A stretch of DNA of 8,280 nt from Thermodesulfatator atlanticus (lineage in GTDB: Bacteria; Desulfobacterota; Thermodesulfobacteria; Thermodesulfobacteriales; Thermodesulfatatoraceae), in contig DROK01000193.1 of the NCBI GenBank assembly GCA_011321895.1, positions 1-8,280 on the forward strand, given 5' to 3'. The notes under the pieces were generated by a model. It was not told the DNA's origin, ran no database searches, and saw only the letters and a program-made list of their open reading frames with translations. Shown in pieces: positions 1 through 7,846 of this stretch. Positions within the stretch are counted from its first letter, which is position 1, and each line of letters begins with the position of its first letter. Both the position numbers and the translations under genes were made by a program.

Positions 1-2550
<2,550 letters not shown>

Positions 2551-2552
<2 letters not shown>

Positions 2553-2581
2553 AGGCCGGGCCCCGTTTGGGGCCTGCCTTT
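2551..2581. terminator. Bidirectional terminator hairpin between convergent ligA and the ACT gene
   Basis: Arms 2551-2556 (AAAGGC) and 2576-2581 (GCCTTT) enclose an inner stem, 2559-2564 (GGCCCC) with 2569-2574 (GGGGCC), around a GTTT loop. One base is bulged and there is one possible G-U pair, giving about 13 bp. It begins at the last bases of the ligA stop codon and overlaps the stop codon of the opposing ACT gene. On the minus strand the stem is followed by TTTATTTC, which makes the better termination signal. On the plus strand the T tract is short, so termination of ligA is less certain. Confidence 0.7.
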
Positions 2582-3026
2582 ATGATCCGTAAAAAAATAT
2601 GGGTTCCACCAGTTTGACTCCGCCCTGGGCCACCACTTCCAAGGCCTTTTCAAAGTATTCATCCGGCACTTTAAAAATCAGGATCGCCGAGTCTCTTCCC
2701 CCTACGAAGGCGTAAGTATAATCGATATTGATATCCGCCTCGGTAAGGAGGCGGACCACCTGGTAAAAGCCGCCAGGTTGGTCCGGGACTTCCACGGCGA
2801 AGACGTCCTGTTCCTTAACGGTAAAGCCGGAGGCGGAAAGCACCGAGCGGGCCTTTTCGGGGTTATCCACTACCAGCCGCAAGATGCCGAATTCTGCACT
2901 TTCGGCCAGCGCCAGGGCCCTGATATTGACCTTGGCTTCGGCCAGGACCTGGGTAACCTCCTTGAGCCTGCCCTTGCGGTTTTCCAAAAAAATCGAGAGT
3001 TGTTTGATGGCGTATTTGGCACGCAT
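2580..3026 (-). CDS. Tandem ACT-domain protein, partner of phenylacetate-CoA ligase
   Basis: This is a 148-aa protein made of two ACT domains and nothing else. The first (about residues 6-70) has the fold's pattern, QLSIFLENRKGRLKEVTQVL followed by VNIRALALAE. The second (about 75-143) repeats it with AVEVPDQPGGFYQVVRLL, then INIDYTYAF and SAILIFKV. ACT domains bind small ligands, usually amino acids, and control enzymes or transcription. Stand-alone tandem-ACT proteins of this type are commonly encoded beside phenylacetate-CoA ligases in anaerobes and archaea, as here. The ATG lies 13 nt after the paaK stop, and its AAGGAGG ribosome binding site overlaps that stop codon, so translation is probably coupled. 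There is no DNA-binding or catalytic domain. The partner and the ligand are not known from sequence; an aromatic or branched amino acid is a reasonable guess. Confidence 0.9.
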   Translation of the reverse strand: MRAKYAIKQLSIFLENRKGRLKEVTQVLAEAKVNIRALALAESAEFGILRLVVDNPEKARSVLSASGFTVKEQDVFAVEVPDQPGGFYQVVRLLTEADINIDYTYAFVGGRDSAILIFKVPDEYFEKALEVVAQGGVKLVEPIFFYGS

Positions 3027-3039
3027 AACCGAGGCCTCC

Positions 3040-4347
3040 TTAAGAGATGTCTTTTAATTCCCGGCGATCCACCACCCGTTTGGCCTTACCCATGGAGCGC
3101 TCAAGGGTTTTGGGTTCCACCAATTTGACCCGCGCCCGCAAAAACAGCGCGTTGGCCAGTTCCTCTTCGAGCTTGCGTTTGAGGTTTTCCAGGGCACCAA
3201 TGTCTCCGGTAAAGACCCGTTCGTCCACTTCTACCCAGACCTCAAGCACGTCAAGAACCCCACGTTTATCCACCACGATCACGTAGTTGGGGGTCAAACC
3301 TTCCACCTGGGTGAGCACGTGTTCCACCTGAGAGGGGAAGACGTTTACGCCGGAGACGATGAGCATATCGTCGCTGCGTCCCACCACGCGCCCCATCCGG
3401 ATGATGGTACGTCCGCATTTGCAGGGGGCCTTATAAAGGCTGGCGATGTCTTTGGTGCGGTAACGGATAAGGGGAAGCCCCTGTTTGGTGAGGGTGGTGA
3501 AGACCAGTTCTCCTTCCTCTCCTTCAGGGAGTGGCTGGCCGGTTTCCGGGTCAATGATTTCGGGCAAAAAGTGGTCCTCAAAGATGTGGAGTTCCCCTTC
3601 CGGGCAACTGGCTGCTACTCCCGGCCCGATTATTTCTGAAAGACCGTAAGCCTCGAAATATTTGAGCCCCCAGGCCTCCGCCACCGCCTTGCGCAGACCT
3701 TCTGAAGCCGGCTCCGCCCCGAAAAAGCCGGCACGCAGGAGAAAGTCTTTCTGGGGGTCAAATCCCTCTTCCTGGGCCACTTCCGCCAGGTGGAGGGCGT
3801 AGGAGGGAGTGCAGCAGAGGATGGTGGCCCCAAAATCTTTGAGCAGCATGAGTTGCCGTTTGGTAAAACCGACACTGGAAGGGACCACCGCGGCCCCCAC
3901 GGCCTCGGCCCCGTAATGGAAGCCCAGCCCCCCGGTAAAGAGGCCGTAGCCGTAGGCGTTGTGGACCACGTCCCCCGGGCCCACCTCTGCCATCTTGAAG
4001 GTGCGGCACATGACCTCGGTCCACACCCGCATATCGTTTTCCGTGTAACCCACCACCGTGGGTTTGCCGGTGGTGCCGGAGGAAGAATGTATTCTTACGA
4101 TCTGGCTTAAGGGGACGGCAAAGAGACCGAAGGGATAATGGTCTCTCAGGTCTTGCTTGACGGTAAAGGGCAGTTCTTTGAGGTCAGAAAGGCTTTTGAT
4201 GTGGGCTGGTTTTAGGCCCAGTTCGTCGAATTTTTTACGGTAAAAAGGGACTAAATGGTAAACCCGCTCAACGGTATCGCGCAGTCTTCTTAACTGGAGT
4301 GCTTCGATCTCTTCCCGGGGAAGATAATCTTTCTTGCGCCAGTCCAT
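3040..4347 (-). CDS. paaK: Phenylacetate-CoA ligase (AMP-forming), PaaK family
   Basis: The enzyme activates an aryl-acetate or related acid with ATP and CoA to its CoA thioester, via an acyl-adenylate, in the cytoplasm. The 435-aa product has the family's length and landmarks: [15 protein letters not shown] near the N-terminus, the phosphate-binding loop [10 protein letters not shown] at residues 88-97, [13 protein letters not shown], the adenylate motif YGLSE, the YRTKD block and a CKCGRT cysteine pair typical of PaaK proteins. The C-terminal domain has the [20 protein letters not shown] hinge and ends with a Lys in SMGKAKRV. The ATG at 4347 is preferred over an upstream in-frame start at 4407 because AGGAGG sits at 4355-4360 and the longer version would begin inside a terminator. 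It is followed closely by the tandem-ACT gene. In fermenters and sulfate reducers such enzymes often work with indolepyruvate or phenylpyruvate oxidoreductases in aromatic amino acid turnover, so the true substrate may be phenylacetate, indoleacetate or another aryl acid. Confidence 0.93.
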   Translation of the reverse strand: MDWRKKDYLPREEIEALQLRRLRDTVERVYHLVPFYRKKFDELGLKPAHIKSLSDLKELPFTVKQDLRDHYPFGLFAVPLSQIVRIHSSSGTTGKPTVVGYTENDMRVWTEVMCRTFKMAEVGPGDVVHNAYGYGLFTGGLGFHYGAEAVGAAVVPSSVGFTKRQLMLLKDFGATILCCTPSYALHLAEVAQEEGFDPQKDFLLRAGFFGAEPASEGLRKAVAEAWGLKYFEAYGLSEIIGPGVAASCPEGELHIFEDHFLPEIIDPETGQPLPEGEEGELVFTTLTKQGLPLIRYRTKDIASLYKAPCKCGRTIIRMGRVVGRSDDMLIVSGVNVFPSQVEHVLTQVEGLTPNYVIVVDKRGVLDVLEVWVEVDERVFTGDIGALENLKRKLEEELANALFLRARVKLVEPKTLERSMGKAKRVVDRRELKDIS

Positions 4348-4354
4348 CTTCAAG

Positions 4355-4360
4355 CCTCCT
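4355..4360 (-). promoter_or_regulatory. Ribosome binding site deciding the paaK start
   Basis: On the minus strand AGGAGG lies 7 nt before the ATG at 4347. This selects MDWRKK as the N-terminus rather than the in-frame start 20 codons upstream, which has no such site. Confidence 0.8.
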
Positions 4361-4365
4361 TTGAT

Positions 4366-4395
4366 GCCTTTTGAAAGGCTCTTAGCGCAAAAGGC
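4366..4395 (-). repeat. Perfect 8-bp inverted repeat in the paaK leader
   Basis: GCCTTTTG (minus strand, 4395-4388) and CAAAAGGC (4373-4366) are perfect inverted copies separated by 14 nt. They lie between the upstream terminator's T tract and the paaK ribosome binding site. The repeat could fold as a leader hairpin or be a two-fold site for a regulator. Function is unknown. Confidence 0.5.
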
Positions 4396-4398
4396 CCC

Positions 4399-4429
4399 AA
4401 AAAACAAGCACGCCCGAAAGGGCCCTTGT
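4399..4429 (-). terminator. Intrinsic terminator after acs, before paaK
   Basis: Read on the minus strand, ACAAG (4429-4425) pairs with CTTGT (4408-4404). Inside it GCCC and GGGC form a second short stem around TTTC, with a small internal loop. The hairpin is followed directly by a run of T (six counting the stem's last base, down to 4399). It starts 2 nt after the acs stop codon. It should reduce or end transcription from acs before paaK, so paaK may depend on read-through or on a promoter I cannot identify in the roughly 50 nt that remain. Confidence 0.72.
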
Positions 4430-4431
4430 GT

Positions 4432-6330
4432 CTAGTCTTCCAGGGTGGAAGTATCCCCTTCCGGGAGTCCCAGTTCCCGGGCGCGGAGTAAGCGGCGCAT
4501 GATTTTCCCGCTCCGGGTCTTGGGCAGCTTGTCCACGAAAGCCACCTCCGAGGGGGTGGCGATGGGCCCCAGTTCTTTGCGCACGTGCTGGATGATGCTT
4601 TTGCGCAGGCCCTCGGTGGGTTCCTTTCCGGCGCGCAGGACCACGTAGACCTTGATCCTCTCCCCTTTGATCTCGTCAGGTAGCCCGATAGCCGCCGCTT
4701 CCGCCACCGCCGGGTGGGAGACCAGGGCCGATTCGAGGTCCGCGGTGCCAATCCGGTGCCCGGCCACGTTTAAAACGTCATCAGCCCGGCCGAGCACGGC
4801 AAAATAGCCCTCTTCGTCGCACACGGCGATGTCTCCCGTCTTGTAACAGCCGGGTATTTCGTTCCAGTATGATTCGTAGCGTTCCGGATTGTTGTAGACG
4901 GTGCGCATCATGTAAGGCAGGGGCTGACGTAAGACCAGGTAGCCTCCCTGGCCGGCAGGCAAAGGGTTTCCCTGCGCGTCGACCACGTCGGCTACCACGC
5001 CGGGCAGGGGCTTTCCGGCAAAACCGGGTTTGGTGGGCAGGACCGGCATGGTGCCGAGGACCGGACCAGCCACTTCGGTCTGCCAGAAGTTATCGATACA
5101 GTAACCTTTGTTTTCCAGGATTACCTCCTGGGCAAAGCTCCAGGCCTCCGGGTTTAAGGGTTCTCCGGCGCAGGCCAGGATCCGCAGGGTGGAACGGTCG
5201 TACTTTTTGATGTGTTCCTCCCCGAACCGCATAAACATACGCAGCGCCGTCGGGGCGGTAAACATCACCGAAACCCCGTATTTTTGGACCTTTTCCCACA
5301 CCACCCCGGGGTGGGGATAATCCGGGGCCCCTTCTCTTATGAGCACCGTGGCGCCGGCGCAAAGGGGGCCGTAAACGATGAAGGAGTGTCCTACAATCCA
5401 GCCGATGTCAGAGGTGGACCAGTAGACATCCTGGTCTTTGATATCGTAAAAGGCCTTGGTCAGATAATAGGTGCCCACCATGTAGCCCCCGTGTACGTGT
5501 ACCACCCCTTTGGGTTTGCCGGTGGTCCCGGAAGTGTAAAGGATGAAGAGGGGGTCTTCGGCGTCCATTATTTCAGGAGGGCAACGGTGTGAATGGGCCC
5601 GTAACAGTTCCCAGAAATCTATCTCCCATTCCTCAAGTTCGATGGGCGGGGTGGTCCTGCGGTGTACGATGACCTTTTCCACGAAATCAAGCCCTTCTAA
5701 GGCTTCGTCCACCACCGCCTTGAGCCGGACCACTTTGCCGCGGCGGTAGGTGACGTCGGAACAGATAACCAGTTTGGCCTGGCAGTCTTCTATGCGGGAT
5801 TTTAAGGCCCCGGCCCCCATCCCGGCGTAGACCACGGAATGGATGGCCCCGATGCGGGCGCAGGCCAGCATGGCGATGATGCCCTCAATGGTGAGCGGCA
5901 TATAAATGACCACCCGGTCTCCCTTTTTGATTCCCAGGGATTTAAGGCCGTTGGCAAACTGGTTTACCCGGTCCCTGAGCTGGCCGTAAGTGCCTACCTG
6001 TTCTTCCCCTTCTTCCGAGAGCCAGATGACGGCCACTTTATTGCGCCGCCAGGAGTCGGCGTGACGGTCAAGGGCGTTTAGGGTGATGTTGGTCTTTCCC
6101 CCTACAAACCAGCGGTGGTAGGGAAGGTTGATTTCGCGCACCTTTTGCCAGGGTTCAACCCAGAGGAGTTCGTTGGCGATCTGCCCCCAGAAACCTTCCG
6201 GGTCCCTGATAGAATAAGCGTATACGGAGTCGTAATCTTTGATGAAGGCCTTTTCCACCACGTTGGGAGGGGGTTCAAATTTGAAGTCCCTTTTTAAAAG
6301 GTGTTCGATCTGGGCGTCGTACTGGGCCAT
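4432..6330 (-). CDS. acs: Acetyl-CoA synthetase family (AMP-forming), possibly propionate-accepting
   Basis: The enzyme forms acetyl-CoA, or a nearby short-chain acyl-CoA, from the free acid, ATP and CoA. The 632-aa protein is complete. It has an N-terminal ACAS region (AYSIRDPEGFWGQIANELLW), the P-loop YTSGTTGKPKG at 265-275, STSDIGWIVGHSFIVYGPL at about 305-323, the adenylate motif NFWQTE at 414-419, the GRADDVLNVAGHRIGT hinge and the C-terminal TRSGKIMRR, whose Lys609 is the catalytic lysine that acetylation inactivates in Acs enzymes. Trp416 is kept, which limits the acyl pocket to short acids. The pocket positions equal to Thr and Val in classic acetate enzymes are Val313 and Ala388, a combination I recall from propionyl-CoA synthetase PrpE. 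The start is supported by AAAGGAGG 6 nt upstream. The gene has its own promoter, divergent from kdtA, and ends at an intrinsic terminator. Family is certain; acetate versus propionate is open. Confidence 0.93.
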   Translation of the reverse strand: MAQYDAQIEHLLKRDFKFEPPPNVVEKAFIKDYDSVYAYSIRDPEGFWGQIANELLWVEPWQKVREINLPYHRWFVGGKTNITLNALDRHADSWRRNKVAVIWLSEEGEEQVGTYGQLRDRVNQFANGLKSLGIKKGDRVVIYMPLTIEGIIAMLACARIGAIHSVVYAGMGAGALKSRIEDCQAKLVICSDVTYRRGKVVRLKAVVDEALEGLDFVEKVIVHRRTTPPIELEEWEIDFWELLRAHSHRCPPEIMDAEDPLFILYTSGTTGKPKGVVHVHGGYMVGTYYLTKAFYDIKDQDVYWSTSDIGWIVGHSFIVYGPLCAGATVLIREGAPDYPHPGVVWEKVQKYGVSVMFTAPTALRMFMRFGEEHIKKYDRSTLRILACAGEPLNPEAWSFAQEVILENKGYCIDNFWQTEVAGPVLGTMPVLPTKPGFAGKPLPGVVADVVDAQGNPLPAGQGGYLVLRQPLPYMMRTVYNNPERYESYWNEIPGCYKTGDIAVCDEEGYFAVLGRADDVLNVAGHRIGTADLESALVSHPAVAEAAAIGLPDEIKGERIKVYVVLRAGKEPTEGLRKSIIQHVRKELGPIATPSEVAFVDKLPKTRSGKIMRRLLRARELGLPEGDTSTLED

Positions 6331-6336
6331 CGCTGC

Positions 6337-6365
6337 CTCCTTTCATAGGTGGTATGGGCTATAAT
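6337..6365 (+). promoter_or_regulatory. Promoter of kdtA (perfect -10, weak -35)
   Basis: A consensus TATAAT sits at 6360-6365, 28 nt before the kdtA GTG. This gives a predicted RNA start near 6372 and a leader of about 22 nt. No good -35 is found at 16-18 nt spacing (the region around 6337-6343 reads CTCCTTT and doubles as the acs ribosome binding site on the other strand). The promoter may be weak or helped by an activator. Confidence 0.55.
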
Positions 6366-6389
6366 AGTTTGATCTGCGTGAGGTGTCCA
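6361..6389 (-). promoter_or_regulatory. Sigma70-type promoter of acs
   Basis: On the minus strand TGGACA (6389-6384) and TATTAT (6366-6361) are spaced by exactly 17 nt; each box matches the sigma70 consensus at five of six bases. RNA would start near 6354, about 24 nt before the acs ATG. The -10 box overlaps the opposing kdtA -10 and the -35 box overlaps the kdtA ribosome binding site. Confidence 0.72.
6380..6385 (+). promoter_or_regulatory. Ribosome binding site of kdtA, supporting a GTG start
   Basis: GAGGTG lies 8 nt before GTG at 6394-6396. A TGA in the same frame at 6379-6381 excludes any earlier start, so kdtA begins with GTG. Confidence 0.65.
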
Positions 6390-6393
6390 TCAG

Positions 6394-7629
6394 GTGGCAG
6401 ATAGACTTGTGCAACTTTACTGGTTGAGCCAGGTTCTGACCACACCTCTCCTTTTAGGCTCTCAGCTTAAAAGGCGCAGGCGGCGTCTTTTACGGGCCAG
6501 GCTTGCACCACCCTCCATTGCCCACCCCAAGGTCATCTGGGTACACACCTTGTCGGTGGGAGAAGTAGAGGCTGCGCTTCCCCTGCTTAAGGCCTTAAAG
6601 GAGGGGCTGCCGGATTATTTTTTGTTGTTTACCGTGACCACGGCGGCGGGTTTCAACCACGCCCAAAAGAGGGCTTCCCTGGTGGATCTGCTCTGGCCAG
6701 GGCCGCTTGACTGGTGGCCGGTGGTGCGACGTTACCTCAGGGCCTTTCATCCCCGAGCCTTCATCCTGGTAGAATCCGATCTCTGGCCCGGGCTCCTTTG
6801 GAGCCTCAAAAGAAAAGGGATCCCCCTCATCTGGGCTAACGCCGCCTTTTCTTCCCGCTCGGCCCGGAGGTTGAAAAAGCTCAAATTTCTGGCCCCTTTT
6901 CTCCTGGGTCCCTTTGATTACGTGGCCGCCGCCAGCCAGGGAGACGCCCGGCGGCTGGCCACCTTTTTGCCGCCAGAAAAAATTAGCTATTTTGGGAACC
7001 TGAAAGGCGAAGTCCCGCGCCCCTCAGGCCAAAAAGTCGCTTCCCTCAAAAAGGAACTGGAGCCCTTTCTCAAAAGACCCGTCCTGATAGCCGGCTCCAC
7101 CCACGCCGGCGAAGAAGAGGTCATTCTGGCGGCCTTTAAAGAACTAAAAAGAGGCAGTCTCATCCTTTGTCCCCGCCACCCGGAACGGGCCAAAGCCGTA
7201 AAGACCCTGGCCGAGAGGGAAGGGATGAGGGCCTGTCTGCGCACCAGACCCCAACCAGCAGAGGTGATGGTGGTGGATACCCTTGGCGAGTTAAGGGCCC
7301 TCTACGCCCTGGCTGACCTGGCCTTTGTCGGGGGAACCCTGGTCCCTGTTGGCGGACATAATCTTCTGGAACCCCTGGCCTGGGGGCGCCCCATCCTGGT
7401 GGGACCGTATCTTGAGAGCGTGGCGGATGTCGCCCGGTTGCTGAAACAGGAAGGGGTGTTATTTGAGGTGGCAAGCCGGGAGGAATTGGTCCGTTCCTGG
7501 CGGTATGTCCTGGAACACCTTTGTCCTTTACAAAAAAAGGCCACTATTTTGTACCAAAAAAACAGGAATATATCTGCGAAATATGTTAAACTTCTTAAAA
7601 AAGTGTTAACAAGCCAGGGTGAAGAATAA
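6394..7629 (+). CDS. kdtA: 3-deoxy-D-manno-octulosonic acid (Kdo) transferase
   Basis: This enzyme (also WaaA, family GT30) adds Kdo from CMP-Kdo to the lipid A precursor at the inner membrane, an essential step in lipopolysaccharide assembly. The protein has 411 aa, close to the family's usual ~420. A short hydrophobic N-terminus (about residues 4-24) is the expected membrane anchor, followed by an Arg-rich stretch. HTLSVGE at 51-57 carries the conserved Glu57, equal to the catalytic base known from Aquifex WaaA. Further motifs are ESDLWPG at 127-133, GNLK at 201-204, GSTHAGEEE at 234-242, PRHPER at 260-265 and GGTLVPVGGHNLLEP at 313-327, which binds the CMP-sugar in this fold. The number of Kdo residues added cannot be read from sequence. 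The last ~30 codons are clearly more AT-rich than the rest. It is transcribed away from acs and followed by a terminator-like hairpin. Confidence 0.95.
   Translation: MADRLVQLYWLSQVLTTPLLLGSQLKRRRRRLLRARLAPPSIAHPKVIWVHTLSVGEVEAALPLLKALKEGLPDYFLLFTVTTAAGFNHAQKRASLVDLLWPGPLDWWPVVRRYLRAFHPRAFILVESDLWPGLLWSLKRKGIPLIWANAAFSSRSARRLKKLKFLAPFLLGPFDYVAAASQGDARRLATFLPPEKISYFGNLKGEVPRPSGQKVASLKKELEPFLKRPVLIAGSTHAGEEEVILAAFKELKRGSLILCPRHPERAKAVKTLAEREGMRACLRTRPQPAEVMVVDTLGELRALYALADLAFVGGTLVPVGGHNLLEPLAWGRPILVGPYLESVADVARLLKQEGVLFEVASREELVRSWRYVLEHLCPLQKKATILYQKNRNISAKYVKLLKKVLTSQGEE
7584..7611. repeat. AT-rich imperfect inverted repeat in the 3' end of kdtA
   Basis: TGTTAA-ACTT (7584-7593) and AAGT-G-TTAACA (7601-7611) can pair over 10 bp with one bulged G around a 7-nt loop. 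It lies within kdtA codons, about 70 bp upstream of the TTGACA promoter at 7680. It could be a protein binding site or a chance product of the AT-rich tail. Confidence 0.35.
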
Positions 7630-7635
7630 AAATTG

Positions 7636-7667
7636 GCCTTTTCCAGGGGTGCACCAAGGCATTTTTT
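7636..7667 (+). terminator. Probable intrinsic terminator of kdtA
   Basis: GCCTT (7636-7640) pairs with AAGGC (7656-7660), followed after one A by six T (7662-7667). It starts 6 nt after the kdtA stop. The stem is only 5 bp with a 15-nt loop, so the fold is weak, but its placement and T tract are typical. Confidence 0.55.
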
Positions 7668-7679
7668 GCGTTAAAGCTC

Positions 7680-7706
7680 TTGACAAAGGACGTAAATCCG
7701 TATAGT
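7680..7706 (+). promoter_or_regulatory. Orphan promoter in the kdtA-cbiG intergenic region
   Basis: A perfect TTGACA at 7680-7685 is followed 15 nt later by TATAGT at 7701-7706 (five of six matches). The spacing is shorter than ideal; at 17 nt the box would be the poorer TAGTTA. It lies just after the kdtA terminator and reads toward the 3' end of the convergent cbiG, so there is no conventional protein gene for it to drive. Confidence 0.6.
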
Positions 7707-7712
7707 TATCGA

Positions 7713-7846
7713 GTCAAAATTGCATTAAACGGGGTGGCTAAAATTTGGCTTCTCCTGTGGGCCCACCCCCTCAGTCTCCACCCTCAGACGACCAGATACC
7801 CACCTCCATCCCTCAATTTGGCCCACAGGAGGGCCCTTCTATTTTA
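7713..7846 (+). ncRNA. Candidate small RNA with long closing stem and C-rich loop
   Basis: The stretch 7630-7838 has no convincing gene. From the predicted RNA start near 7713 the sequence can fold into one long hairpin: TAAAAT (7739-7744) with ATTTTA (7841-7846), a short internal loop, then two G-U pairs and a perfect 12-bp stem of 7752-7763 with 7820-7831. The two U-G pairs form only in plus-strand RNA, which favours that strand. The 56-nt loop is strongly C-rich, carries CCCTCA three times (7768, 7781, 7810) and contains ACCTCC at 7802-7807, the same as the anti-Shine-Dalgarno core. The 3' end after the stem is U-rich (TTCTATTTT, 7837-7845), suiting termination. I recognise no known RNA family here; this is inference from promoter, fold and composition. 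Confidence 0.45.
7752..7831. repeat. Perfect 12-bp inverted repeat flanking a C-rich spacer
   Basis: CTCCTGTGGGCC at 7752-7763 and GGCCCACAGGAG at 7820-7831 are exact inverted copies separated by 56 nt. Flanking bases add further partial pairing out to 7739 and 7846. The arms form the core stem of the candidate RNA. No target-site duplication is evident that would mark a small transposable element. Confidence 0.85.

Noticed and set aside
3758..4110. Long open frames opposite and within paaK.
   Set aside because: They are out-of-frame shadows of a GC-rich gene with low-complexity Gly/Arg/Pro translations and no family resemblance.
4348..4407. Longer paaK starting at 4407.
   Set aside because: That start lies within the acs terminator hairpin and lacks a ribosome binding site; the ATG at 4347 has AGGAGG at the right distance.
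7766..7812. Four G tracts on the minus strand that could form a G-quadruplex.
   Set aside because: The connecting loops are about 8, 15 and 10 nt, too long for a stable quadruplex. The C-rich loop on the plus strand explains the composition.
7752..7831. Inverted repeat as the ends of a miniature transposable element.
   Set aside because: Only 80 bp long, no target-site duplication was seen, and the paired arms fit an RNA stem with a promoter upstream better.
7630..7838. Cobalamin riboswitch near cbiG.
   Set aside because: The region lies downstream, not upstream, of cbiG, and no B12-box-like sequence was recognised.
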